From positions 186,001 to 250,000 of the forward strand of contig JAEYOK010000035.1 of NCBI GenBank assembly GCA_023411795.1: a DNA stretch of 64,000 nucleotides, written 5' to 3'. This document shows positions 1-8,445 of the stretch, in pieces. The stretch is from Bacillota bacterium (GTDB taxonomy: Bacteria; Bacillota; Clostridia; DSM-8532). The number at the start of each line of letters is the position of its first letter. Within the stretch, counting starts at the first letter, position 1. The notes below the pieces were generated by a model. It was not told where the DNA came from, did not search any database, and saw nothing but the letters and a program-made list of their open reading frames with translations. The position numbers were made by a program, and so were the translations under genes.

Positions 1-504
1 TTCACCGCCATGCATACCTGCTCCGGTGAAGTAGCCCACGGGAATATTATCAGTGTCTAATCCCAGAACTATAATGAGTCCTCCTGCAAGATACTCTCCC
101 AAAAAGCTTCCGGTACTTCCACCTACGACTATCACAGGTTTCTTATCCTGATACTCCTTCATATGGATACCTGTACGATAACCGGCGTAGCCTTTTACAT
201 ATATTTTACCACCTCTCATGGCATATCCCAAGGCATCTCCTGTATTTCCGTTAATAATTATTTTACCGTCATTCATAGTATCTCCGACAGCATCCTGGGC
301 GTTGCCGTTTACTACAATGGTAGCACTGTCAAGATATGCACCCAATGCATTACCCGGTGTACCGTTTATTGTTATGGTTTTCGATGATGCTCCGCTTCCT
401 ATGAAACGTTCACCGTAGCAATCACCAATGACGATATCCTCATCTGTATTCCGGACTTTATCATTTAATGCCTTATAACCTAATTCTTGAGCACAAAGAT
501 TCAT
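1..504 (-). CDS. Glutamate synthase GXGXG (alpha subunit C-terminal) domain protein, partial
   Basis: This is the 5' 168 codons of a minus-strand gene that runs off the left edge of the window. The protein is built of repeated beta-helix turns of the form GxxGxxLG and GNxxGDA (for example the runs around NGTPGNALGAY and NGNTGDALGYA). That is the pattern of the GXGXG domain closing the glutamate synthase alpha subunit; in archaeal-type enzymes it is a separate polypeptide. It is thought to be structural, helping shape the ammonia tunnel. The ATG at 504 overlaps the TGA of the upstream flavoprotein gene as ATGA, so the two are translationally coupled. It is the fifth gene of the split glutamate synthase operon. 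Confidence 0.85.
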   Translation of the reverse strand, partial: MNLCAQELGYKALNDKVRNTDEDIVIGDCYGERFIGSGASSKTITINGTPGNALGAYLDSATIVVNGNAQDAVGDTMNDGKIIINGNTGDALGYAMRGGKIYVKGYAGYRTGIHMKEYQDKKPVIVVGGSTGSFLGEYLAGGLIIVLGLDTDNIPVGYFTGAGMHGGE

Positions 505-1745
505 TTAATGACACCTCCAAGTTTGCTGGCCCGTTCTTCCTTGCTAAAAGCCATAAGTCCGGGCATTTTGCATATAAGTTCAAAATCCAACGTGTCTAAG
601 GGAGTTTTTTCCCTTATAAGCGCAGTGTATATACCTGCTTTTTGTATATCACCAATGAGGATAAATCCATTTAATTTATTATCCGAGTAGAATAATTTTT
701 TGTAGTTCTTTTCGTCGGCATTATAATAAACATCGCCTTTATAGGTTCCCGCGGTTATGATATGTTTTCCAAACAAGCCTATTGCATTCATGGGGATGGC
801 CTTATCAAACACAAAATCTTCTCCTGACATGTTCATTCCCGCGCATTCACCTTGCATATACGCATTAGGAAGCAGGGCCATTAATTTCGTTTCGCCTGAT
901 GAAGCATCGAGGCTTTCACAGCAATCCCCCGCAGCATAAATATCAGGAATGGAAGTTCTGCATCTTTCATCAATAAGAATACCTCTGTTGGTTTTGCCTC
1001 CAATATCCTTTAATAAAGAGATGTTAGCTCTCACGCCAACGGCAACAACAAGAACATCAAAGGCTATTTGAGTATTATCGTCCAATATAGCGACCTTCTC
1101 ATGAAGCTCTGCTATCTGATGACTCAGATAAAACTTAACATTATTGTCTTCTAAATGTTTCTTAATAATTTCAGAACCATCCTCATCCAAAATGCTTGAA
1201 AGCACCCTGGATGACAAGTCCACACATATTGTCTCAACCTTCTTTTTGCTGATTCCCTCGGCACACTTAAGCCCAATTAGTCCTGCTCCTATTATAAGAA
1301 CCTTTGTATTCTCTACTAATACACTATCCAACCGTTTGGCATCATCCAGGGTTGTAAATGTGAACATGTTTTTTACCTTTTCCAATCCCTTCATCGGAGG
1401 AATAAATGGCGATGATCCGGTAGCAATCAGCAGCTTGTCATAACTTTCATATCCGCCGTCATCAAACTCAACCTGTTTTTGATTGATATCTATTCTTTTG
1501 ACGGTTTTATTAAGCATCAGTTCGCAATTATTATCACTATAAAAACTATCTTTCCTGTATTTCATTTTCTCTTCGGTGGTTTTACCCATCAACAGATAGG
1601 AAATCAGCGGTCTTGAGTATGTATGATAGTTTTCATTGCTGATAATTATAATTCTGCCGTCTGTATCATTTTGTCCGCGCGCGCGTCGTATGGCTTCCAC
1701 GGCACCAACGGCGGCTGCTGAATTACCGATAATTACATATTTCAA
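501..1745 (-). CDS. FAD-dependent pyridine nucleotide-disulfide oxidoreductase, glutamate synthase operon
   Basis: This is a flavoprotein of about 414 residues with an N-terminal FAD Rossmann motif (IIGNSAAAVGAVEA), a second nucleotide-binding motif for NAD(P)H (LIIGAGLIGLKCAE) and the C-terminal FAD motif ending in IYAAGDC. It is probably the electron input for glutamate synthase, passing electrons from NAD(P)H through the ferredoxin-like neighbour. The frame extends upstream to 1814, but that part lies inside the ferredoxin gene. I chose the TTG at 1745 because it lies just after the ferredoxin stop, has an AGAGGTG ribosome site and starts exactly at the beta strand before the FAD loop. No redox-active CxxxxC pair is seen, so it resembles the NADH oxidase/nitrite reductase branch of the family. 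The exact electron donor is inferred. Confidence 0.85.
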   Translation of the reverse strand: MKYVIIGNSAAAVGAVEAIRRARGQNDTDGRIIIISNENYHTYSRPLISYLLMGKTTEEKMKYRKDSFYSDNNCELMLNKTVKRIDINQKQVEFDDGGYESYDKLLIATGSSPFIPPMKGLEKVKNMFTFTTLDDAKRLDSVLVENTKVLIIGAGLIGLKCAEGISKKKVETICVDLSSRVLSSILDEDGSEIIKKHLEDNNVKFYLSHQIAELHEKVAILDDNTQIAFDVLVVAVGVRANISLLKDIGGKTNRGILIDERCRTSIPDIYAAGDCCESLDASSGETKLMALLPNAYMQGECAGMNMSGEDFVFDKAIPMNAIGLFGKHIITAGTYKGDVYYNADEKNYKKLFYSDNKLNGFILIGDIQKAGIYTALIREKTPLDTLDFELICKMPGLMAFSKEERASKLGGVIK

Positions 1746-1746
1746 G

Positions 1747-2181
1747 CTATTCACCTCTTTCCTCAAAAACAATTGCACCATTAGGACATCCCTCAACACA
1801 TCTTGGTGTTCCACTGCTTGTCTTTATACAAAGCTCACACTTCTGTATCGCTCCGTCCTCCGAAGGCGAAACCGCACCATATGGGCAGCTTAATATACAG
1901 GTATAGCACCCGATGCATCTGTCTTTATCGATTGTTATTACGCCATCCTTCTTTGTCATGGCTCCGGTTATACATCCCTTAACGCATAAGGGTTCATGAC
2001 AATGGCGACATGATACGGCGAAGCTTATTCCGTCCATTTCCTCGATTTTTATTCTGGGACATATTTTTATGTCCTTCAGTGCTCTTGCCATATCCTTTTC
2101 ATTACTTGAAGCAAAAGCACAATAGTATTCGCATAAATGACACCCAAGACACCATTTTTCATTTACATAGACTCGTTTCAA
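1747..2181 (-). CDS. 4Fe-4S dicluster ferredoxin-like electron transfer protein
   Basis: This 144-residue protein is rich in cysteine clusters: CLGCHLCEYYC near the N-terminus, CRHCHEPLCVKGC in the middle, CIGCYTCILSC, and a last group CELC with CVEGC. The pattern matches the HycB/DmsB-like ferredoxins that hold up to four [4Fe-4S] clusters. In this operon it sits between the FMN-domain subunit and the flavoprotein, so it most likely carries electrons between them. It starts at an ATG and ends two bases before the TTG start of the next gene, indicating tight coupling. Confidence 0.85.
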   Translation of the reverse strand: MKRVYVNEKWCLGCHLCEYYCAFASSNEKDMARALKDIKICPRIKIEEMDGISFAVSCRHCHEPLCVKGCITGAMTKKDGVITIDKDRCIGCYTCILSCPYGAVSPSEDGAIQKCELCIKTSSGTPRCVEGCPNGAIVFEERGE

Positions 2182-2209
2182 TCTCTTTCACCACCGCATA
2201 CAATTAGTC

Positions 2210-3715
2210 TTATTCACCCGCATGTTTTATGCCCAGTATTTCAAGTTCTTTTTCATTCAAGCCCACGCCACGGAGCATTAGCCTATTTCCTTTCAGGCTT
2301 TCAATTGAGTTAATTCCCATACCGCCCATCATTTCCTTTATTTCATGCTGCCAAGCAGTCAGGAGATTAACAAGTCTTTTATAACCTATATTTGGATTCA
2401 AGCGCTTAACCAGGTCTTCTCTTTGGGTCGCTATACCCCAGTTGCATTTACCTGACTGGCAACTACGGCATAGATGGCACCCCAATGCGAGCAACGCGGA
2501 AGTCCCTATATATACACAGTCCGCACCAAGAGCAACAGCTTTTACAACATCGGCACTGGAGCGAATGCTTCCTCCCACAACAATGGATACATTATTTCGA
2601 ATACCTTCATCTCGCAGTCTTTTGTCAACACTGGCCAATGCCAGCTCAATAGGTATGCCCACATGATCACGTATCCTTGTCGGAGCAGCACCTGTTCCAC
2701 CACGGTAACCGTCTATAGCGATAATATCAGCACCACTTCTCGCAATACCGCTGGCAATAGCGGAAACATTATGTACAGCTGCAATTTTAACTACTACAGG
2801 TTTTGTATAACCGGTCGCTTCCTTTAATGAATATACAAGCTGCCGTAAATCTTCGATAGAATAAATATCATGATGAGGAGCAGGAGAAATTGCATCTGTC
2901 CCCACGGGTATCATGCGGGTCTTTGAAATGTCTTCTCCGATTTTTGTTCCCGGAAGATGGCCTCCGATACCCGGCTTAGCGCCCTGTCCCATCTTAATCT
3001 CTATAGCGGCACCACTGTTAAGATATGTCTTATGTACTCCAAAACGTCCTGATGCAACCTGAACAATTGTGTTTTTCCCATACTTATAAAAATCTTCGTG
3101 TAAGCCACCTTCTCCTGTATTATAAAGAATTCCAAGGTCAGTAGCGGCTCGTGCCAAACTTTCATGGGCGTTATAGCTTATGGATCCGTAGCTCATAGCA
3201 GAAAACATAATAGGCATGGAGAGCATAAGATGAGGTGACAAATTATTTATTAGTCTACCTTTCTCATCTCTCTCGATTTTATCGGGTTTTGCTCCCAGAA
3301 AGACCCTGGTTTCCATTGGTTCTCGTAATGGATCTATAGAGGGATTGGTTACCTGAGACGCATTAAGCAATATTTTATCAAAATAAACAGGGTAATTTTC
3401 GGGATTTCCCATGCTAGAAAGCAAAACCCCTCCGCTGCCTGCCTGTTTGTATATTTCCTTAATGCTTTTACCTGTCCAGTTTGTGTTTTCCTTGAAGGTA
3501 TGATCGCTTTTAACAATTTTTAAAGCTCTGGTAGGGCAAAGTGATACACATCGATGACAGTTTACGCATTTCGAGCTATCGGCCACCATCTTATTGCTGT
3601 CGCTTAGATATTCATGTGCTTCATTTGCACATTGCCGCTCACATACACGACAGGTGATGCAACGATTATAGTCTCTTACAATTTCATAATCGGGATATAT
3701 GTAATCAACAGCCAT
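2210..3715 (-). CDS. gltB: Glutamate synthase central/FMN domain subunit (archaeal type, with ferredoxin domain)
   Basis: This 501-residue protein has two N-terminal [4Fe-4S] motifs (CITCRVCERQC and CVNCHRCVSLCP) followed by the FMN-binding barrel of glutamate synthase. Recognisable barrel pieces are GQGAKPGIGGHLPG, GYRGGTGAAPTRI and the phosphate-binding VGGSIRSSADVVKA. Near residue 425 a further group, CHLCRSCQSGKC, matches the 3Fe-4S site. The subunit reduces 2-iminoglutarate made from 2-oxoglutarate and ammonia. The ATG follows the TAA of the upstream GATase directly (TAAATG), so the amidotransferase and synthase parts are made together. In most bacteria these domains are fused in one alpha chain of about 1500 residues; here they are separate. 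Confidence 0.93.
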   Translation of the reverse strand: MAVDYIYPDYEIVRDYNRCITCRVCERQCANEAHEYLSDSNKMVADSSKCVNCHRCVSLCPTRALKIVKSDHTFKENTNWTGKSIKEIYKQAGSGGVLLSSMGNPENYPVYFDKILLNASQVTNPSIDPLREPMETRVFLGAKPDKIERDEKGRLINNLSPHLMLSMPIMFSAMSYGSISYNAHESLARAATDLGILYNTGEGGLHEDFYKYGKNTIVQVASGRFGVHKTYLNSGAAIEIKMGQGAKPGIGGHLPGTKIGEDISKTRMIPVGTDAISPAPHHDIYSIEDLRQLVYSLKEATGYTKPVVVKIAAVHNVSAIASGIARSGADIIAIDGYRGGTGAAPTRIRDHVGIPIELALASVDKRLRDEGIRNNVSIVVGGSIRSSADVVKAVALGADCVYIGTSALLALGCHLCRSCQSGKCNWGIATQREDLVKRLNPNIGYKRLVNLLTAWQHEIKEMMGGMGINSIESLKGNRLMLRGVGLNEKELEILGIKHAGE

Positions 3716-4804
3716 TTAAATCTTTCCTTCCTGCAGTGTAATAATAACTCCTTCGCCACCCTTAGGAGACCAGATCTTATCCAAATCATTCTGTATAATT
3801 CTAATAGCCGCCTCTTCACTTGCGACATATACCATATCATCTTTTTCTCCAACAACCATGCTACGCAGCTTAAGCCTGTCATTTAGTGCCAACATTCCAC
3901 CCTCAAAACCTACAATTATTGAGAATGGTCCCGTTATCAGCTGAGAGTCGAAGGCGTTCCTTAAATATTCAAGCTCTTCCCTCTCCTTATGAGGTTTATT
4001 TTCAATAGTTGACCAGAAAGGTGCCGCAATTACCGAACAAATCTCCTTCATTGTTAGGCCTATCTTCCTGTGCAGATAATCTATTATATATGTAATTACT
4101 TCGGTATCTGTCTGTAAAGTGCATTTGTATCCATACATTTCAATTGCCCGCCGGTTTGCATCATAGGAAGAGATCTCACCGTTATGAACTACAGAATAAT
4201 CCAGTAGCGCAAATGGATGGGCTCCGCCCCACCAACCCGGGGTATTTGTGGGATACCGGCCATGTGCGGTAAAACAATATCCTTCGTATTCCTCCAGCTT
4301 ATAAAACCGTCCCACATCCTCAGGAAAACCTACAGCCTTGAATACACCCATATTTTTTCCGCTAGAAAATACATATGCACCATCAATACTGGTATTTATC
4401 CGAAATACACATCTTACTACAAATTCCCTGTCATCCAGCTGGCTGTCTGCAAGTTTTGTGGGTAGTGGTGTAACAAAGTATCTCCAGATAAGAGGCTCGT
4501 CTTTGATCTCCGGAATCTTCCTGGTTGGAATCTTAGAAAGGTTTATAATATCAAAATGCTCTTCAATAAATTCCTCGCATTCCTTTTTTGCCGTTTTGTT
4601 TTCATAGAATATATGAAAAGCATAATAATCCTTATATTCAGGATATATTCCATATGCTGCGAATCCTCCTCCAAGTCCGTTGGAGCGTTCATGCATTACT
4701 GAAATGGATTCAATGATGCTTTCGCCTGAAAAGCGTTTCCCGGTTCTTGAAAAAATTCCCGATATTGCGCATCCTGACAGATTTCTAAATGTTCCTTCTC
4801 TCAA
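3716..4804 (-). CDS. Glutamate synthase class II glutamine amidotransferase subunit
   Basis: This protein of about 362 residues releases ammonia from glutamine for the synthase subunit. The N-terminal region carries GCAISGIFSR, whose cysteine is the likely nucleophile of class II (Ntn) amidotransferases. Further family features are AHGRYPTNTPGWWGGAHPF and the VVHNGEISS motif. The frame opens at a TTG at 4819, but a GGAGGT ribosome site lies seven bases upstream of the TTG at 4804; I prefer this start because the longer one would begin inside the ribosome site. The cysteine is then about residue 12, so a short propeptide is either removed or this class does not need N-terminal exposure. The gene is first in the split glutamate synthase operon. 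Confidence 0.85.
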   Translation of the reverse strand: MREGTFRNLSGCAISGIFSRTGKRFSGESIIESISVMHERSNGLGGGFAAYGIYPEYKDYYAFHIFYENKTAKKECEEFIEEHFDIINLSKIPTRKIPEIKDEPLIWRYFVTPLPTKLADSQLDDREFVVRCVFRINTSIDGAYVFSSGKNMGVFKAVGFPEDVGRFYKLEEYEGYCFTAHGRYPTNTPGWWGGAHPFALLDYSVVHNGEISSYDANRRAIEMYGYKCTLQTDTEVITYIIDYLHRKIGLTMKEICSVIAAPFWSTIENKPHKEREELEYLRNAFDSQLITGPFSIIVGFEGGMLALNDRLKLRSMVVGEKDDMVYVASEEAAIRIIQNDLDKIWSPKGGEGVIITLQEGKI

Positions 4805-4823
4805 AAGCCATACCTCCAATCAC

Positions 4824-4907
4824 AACAAAAGGCGTTCATCACATAGTATCATTGGGCAATAAGCTATTATGCCCGTTGACCGACACTATCTGATGAACGC
4901 CTTTGTT
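4824..4907 (-). promoter_or_regulatory. Leader hairpin of the glutamate synthase operon (candidate attenuator)
   Basis: A long imperfect inverted repeat lies between the promoter and the GATase start. The outer arms (4824-4841 and 4891-4907) pair over about 17 bp with one bulged base, and ATAGT/ACTAT extends the stem inward. On the minus strand the 3' arm is followed by TTTTGTT. The stem begins within a few bases of the predicted transcription start. It could be an antiterminator target or a protective 5' structure; function is inferred. Confidence 0.55.
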
Positions 4908-4914
4908 CATACTT

Positions 4915-4943
4915 ATGATACTATATAGTAATATATATGTCAA
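4915..4943 (-). promoter_or_regulatory. Sigma-A-type promoter of the glutamate synthase operon
   Basis: On the minus strand a TTGACA -35 box (4938-4943) is separated by exactly 17 bases from TATCAT (4915-4920). It lies directly upstream of the leader hairpin. Confidence 0.7.
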
Positions 4944-5080
4944 TATAGTATATGAATTTTGTTTTTTATAATATTGCATTTTATATCTGTTTGTCAACTT
5001 TTTTAAGGCTATTTTTAATATATTTGCAAGTTTGCATATTGTTAAGTTTCATAATGCTGAAAAATTTTTATATAAAATAG

Positions 5081-5109
5081 TTGACAGTTAGTTTTCTCTG
5101 TGCTAAACT
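5081..5109 (+). promoter_or_regulatory. Sigma-A-type promoter of glnA
   Basis: TTGACA (5081-5086), a 17-base spacer and TAAACT (5104-5109) lie upstream of the glnA leader hairpin. The start of transcription is predicted near 5116. Confidence 0.75.
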
Positions 5110-5120
5110 TTTTACATACA

Positions 5121-5166
5121 GCAAAGGTGCTGTGGATTTTAAAATCTGCGGTACCTTTGCTTTTTT
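5121..5166 (+). terminator. Attenuator-like terminator hairpin in the glnA leader
   Basis: Bases 5121-5140 and 5141-5160 pair over about 20 positions when G-U pairs are allowed, starting with GCAAAGGT/ACCTTTGC, and are followed by six T residues (5161-5166). This is a typical intrinsic terminator, but it lies between the glnA promoter and its ribosome site, so it should act as an attenuator. Clostridial nitrogen genes are known targets of ANTAR-type antiterminators; that link is inference here. Confidence 0.7.
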
Positions 5167-5201
5167 ATTTTAACAAGATTTACTTTAGGGAGGAGATAAA
5201 C

Positions 5202-7301
5202 GTGTCAAATAAAAATGTTTCTGAGATTTTTGGTAGCATGGTATTTGGAGACACTGTGATGAAGGAGCGGTTGCCTAAGGATACATATAAAGCACTTAAG
5301 AAAACCATTGCAAATGGTACACATTTAGAGCTTGATGTAGCCAATGTGGTAGCAACCACAATGAAGGATTGGGCTGTAGAAAAAGGTGCCACACATTTTA
5401 CCCATTGGTTTCAGCCAATGACTGGTGTAACTGCTGAAAAGCATGACAGCTTCATTGTATCTGAAGGTGACGGCAAGGTAATTATGGAGTTTTCAGGTAA
5501 AGCTCTAGTCAAGGGCGAACCTGACGCATCCAGTTTTCCTTCAGGAGGATTGCGCTCCACGTTTGAAGCAAGAGGTTATACCGCATGGGACCCTACCTCT
5601 TACGCTTTTATAAAAGATAATACCCTTTGTATTCCTACCGCGTTTTGCTCATATAGTGGTGAGGCTCTTGATAAAAAAACCCCACTTCTGCGCTCCATGC
5701 AAGCACTAAACCAACAGGCTTTACGTGTGTTGAAATTATTTGGGGTTACTGATGCAAAAAGGGTTGTGTCTTCGGTTGGTCCAGAGCAGGAATACTTTTT
5801 AATTGACAGAAACATGTACTTAAAAAGACCCGATCTTATATACTGTGGTAGAACGTTGTTCGGATCCCGTCCCCCAAAAGGTCAGGAAATGGAAGATCAC
5901 TATTTCGGAGCGATTAAGCAGCGTGTTTCAGCTTATATGAGTGAGCTTAATGAAGAATTGTGGAAGTTAGGTGTTTTATCAAAAACAGAACATAACGAAG
6001 TAGCCCCGGCACAACATGAACTGGCTCCGATTTATACCGAAGCAAATGTAGCAACAGACCATAATCAATTGGTAATGGAGCTTATGAAGACCGTTGCGGC
6101 AAAGCATAATATGGCTTGTCTATTGCATGAAAAGCCCTTTGCCGGTGTTAATGGCAGCGGAAAACATGTTAACTGGTCAATTTCCACCGACAAGGGAAGC
6201 AATTTACTGGAGCCCGGCGATACCCCTTATGAGAACGCACAATTTCTTTTATTCCTTGTTGCTGTTATAAAAGCAGTTGATGATTATCAGGATCTTCTGC
6301 GTGTATCTGTTGCAAGCGCCGGAAACGATCATCGTCTCGGTGCAAATGAAGCTCCTCCTGCTATTGTTTCAATGTTCTTAGGCGATGAGCTTACCGAAAT
6401 ACTCAATGCCCTGGAAAACGATACATTGTACGCGGGAAAAGATAAGACTCTCATGGAAATTGGTGCGACGGTACTGCCTCATTTTCCAAAGGATACGACA
6501 GACCGGAATAGGACTTCCCCATTTGCCTTTACAGGCAACAAGTTTGAATTCCGTATGCTTGGTTCAGCTTTTTCCATCGCTGGTCCGATTATAGTACTAA
6601 ATACTATTGTCGCAGAGGTACTCCGTCAGTTTGCTGATACCCTTGAAAAAAGCGGCGATTTTAAATCGGATTTAAGTAATCTCATTAAAAATACAATTAA
6701 AGAGCATAAGCGAATCATTTTTAATGGAAACGGATATGATGCTTCCTGGGTTATTGAAGCCGAGAAAAGAGGTTTGTCAAATCTAAAAACCACTCCTGAA
6801 GCTTTACCTGCCTTTATAAATCAGAAGAGCGTGGAAATGTTTACCCGGCATAGTGTATTTTCAGAACACGAGATTCATTCTCGTTATGATATATTACTTG
6901 AAAATTACTCAAAGACCATCAATATTGAAGCACTTACAATGATTGATATGGTTTATAAGCAAGTTATTCCTTCGGTATTTGATTATCAAAACGAACTTGC
7001 CGAGCTCATCCATCGCAAAAAAGCTCTTGGTAATGATTCTACAACATGGCTTGAAGAGCGTTTACTAACCAAGATAGCGAAGCTTTCGGAATGTATGGGA
7101 AAGAGACTGGAAAATCTTTCTGAGCAAACTATCGCGGTTAGAGAAGTTAAAGATAATTTAGAGTTAGCCAAGGCATATCGTGAAAAGGTTTATATGGCAA
7201 TGAGTGAACTACGGCTTATCGTTGATGAACTGGAAATGCTTATAGGTAGCAAGCATTGGAAAATTCCAACCTATGCTGAGATTTTAAACAGCGTATTATA
7301 A
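5202..7301 (+). CDS. glnA: Glutamine synthetase type III
   Basis: This 699-residue ATP-dependent glutamine synthetase belongs to the large type III (GlnN) class, found in Bacteroidetes, cyanobacteria and Clostridia. Diagnostic stretches are the NEVAPAQHELAPIY block, VNGSGKHVNWSIS in the ATP/glutamate site and a GNDHRLGANEAPP segment. The length of about 700 residues agrees with the class (type I is about 450). The frame is open back to 5100, but GTG at 5202 follows a strong GGGAGGAG ribosome site and fits the family N-terminus, so I use it. It is divergent from the glutamate synthase operon; together they form the GS-GOGAT ammonia assimilation cycle. Expression is probably controlled by the attenuator in its leader. 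Confidence 0.95.
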   Translation: MSNKNVSEIFGSMVFGDTVMKERLPKDTYKALKKTIANGTHLELDVANVVATTMKDWAVEKGATHFTHWFQPMTGVTAEKHDSFIVSEGDGKVIMEFSGKALVKGEPDASSFPSGGLRSTFEARGYTAWDPTSYAFIKDNTLCIPTAFCSYSGEALDKKTPLLRSMQALNQQALRVLKLFGVTDAKRVVSSVGPEQEYFLIDRNMYLKRPDLIYCGRTLFGSRPPKGQEMEDHYFGAIKQRVSAYMSELNEELWKLGVLSKTEHNEVAPAQHELAPIYTEANVATDHNQLVMELMKTVAAKHNMACLLHEKPFAGVNGSGKHVNWSISTDKGSNLLEPGDTPYENAQFLLFLVAVIKAVDDYQDLLRVSVASAGNDHRLGANEAPPAIVSMFLGDELTEILNALENDTLYAGKDKTLMEIGATVLPHFPKDTTDRNRTSPFAFTGNKFEFRMLGSAFSIAGPIIVLNTIVAEVLRQFADTLEKSGDFKSDLSNLIKNTIKEHKRIIFNGNGYDASWVIEAEKRGLSNLKTTPEALPAFINQKSVEMFTRHSVFSEHEIHSRYDILLENYSKTINIEALTMIDMVYKQVIPSVFDYQNELAELIHRKKALGNDSTTWLEERLLTKIAKLSECMGKRLENLSEQTIAVREVKDNLELAKAYREKVYMAMSELRLIVDELEMLIGSKHWKIPTYAEILNSVL

Positions 7302-7332
7302 AATTAATAATTAGTAATGACCTCTTATTTAA

Positions 7333-7374
7333 GGGCGTGTAATCTGTATATGCAGATTCCACGCCCCCATTTTT
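7333..7374 (+). terminator. Intrinsic terminator after glnA
   Basis: The arms GGGCGTG-AATCTG (7333-7346) and CAGATT-CACGCCC (7353-7366) pair around a six-base loop and are followed by a short T run. It lies 31 bases after the glnA stop. Confidence 0.8.
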
Positions 7375-7414
7375 ACATTGATGCTCTCTACGGTTTAATG
7401 GATACCAGATTCGG

Positions 7415-8362
7415 CTAATTCACTATATTTACAGGATTTCCATCCATCCATGCTTTTAAATTATCAAACACAATCTTGGCTCGTAAGCTCATGGACTCCT
7501 TTGTTGCAAAAGCTATATGAGGTGTAACAATTGTATTCTTGCTGTTCAACAATGGCTCGTTTTCATCTAGGGGCGGCTCTTTATCAAATACATCAATACC
7601 GGCACCAGCGATCACACCGTTATTTATAGCCTCTGCCAAATCCTTTGCCACAACAACTGGCCCACGAGCAAGATTAATCAGTAAAGCAGTAGGTTTCATT
7701 AATCTTAATGCGTCACTGTTAATCATACCTTTAGTAGAATCATTCAATGGACAATGCAGCACAACCACATCAGATTGTGCAAGCAATTCTTCGCGTGAAA
7801 CCTGTTTGATATAATCAGGATAATCAGTGTGAACAGACTGGCTATTGGCAAGAATATTGCAACCAAAGGCATTATACAATTGAGCAGATTTTTTCCCTAT
7901 CTTACCCATCCCGATAATGCCGATAGTCTTGCCCTGCAGCTCGCTACCTACAAGCCCCTCCTTAGTCATTCCGTTGCGGCAACGCTGTTCTACCTGTGAA
8001 ATGTTTCGAAGAAGCATAATTACCATACCAACACCTAATTCAGCAACCGACACATTAGAATAGCCAGACGCGTTGCTGGCAACTATGCCTCTTGCTCTAA
8101 CCGTATCCATAGCCACATGATCAACACCTGTAAATGCAATATCTATAAATTTCAACTTTTGACAAGCGTTGATGACCTCTCCCGGCATAGGCATATTGGC
8201 TAAGATTATTGCGTCCGCATTCTTTGCCTGGTCGATAAGCTTAGGAATGTCATTTGTTTTTTCATAGCATTTAAAAGTACAACCCATTTTCTCGAAGGGG
8301 GCTTTCAGTGCATTCAATTCTTCCTGTGAAATACCCAGCGACTCCATAATTACAATGTTCAT
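7415..8362 (-). CDS. D-2-hydroxyacid dehydrogenase (NAD-dependent)
   Basis: This 315-residue protein belongs to the D-isomer-specific 2-hydroxyacid dehydrogenases, which interconvert 2-keto acids and D-2-hydroxy acids with NAD(H). The Rossmann motif GIIGMGKIGKKSAQ is in the middle. The catalytic arginine lies in NLARGPVV, the glutamate in GIDVFDKEPPL and the histidine in TPHIAFAT. The open frame begins at 8398, but ATG at 8362 is preceded by AGGAGGG and starts the usual N-terminal strand (MNIVIMES). The substrate cannot be read from the sequence; glycerate, phosphoglycerate-like and hydroxyisocaproate substrates are all possible. It stands alone between glnA (convergent) and valS. Confidence 0.88.
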   Translation of the reverse strand: MNIVIMESLGISQEELNALKAPFEKMGCTFKCYEKTNDIPKLIDQAKNADAIILANMPMPGEVINACQKLKFIDIAFTGVDHVAMDTVRARGIVASNASGYSNVSVAELGVGMVIMLLRNISQVEQRCRNGMTKEGLVGSELQGKTIGIIGMGKIGKKSAQLYNAFGCNILANSQSVHTDYPDYIKQVSREELLAQSDVVVLHCPLNDSTKGMINSDALRLMKPTALLINLARGPVVVAKDLAEAINNGVIAGAGIDVFDKEPPLDENEPLLNSKNTIVTPHIAFATKESMSLRAKIVFDNLKAWMDGNPVNIVN

Positions 8363-8445
8363 CCATACCCTCCTATCAAATATATTGTATATATCCATAG
8401 TTCAAAATTATATCGTATCCAATTATAGTTGTGCTTACAATTTTG

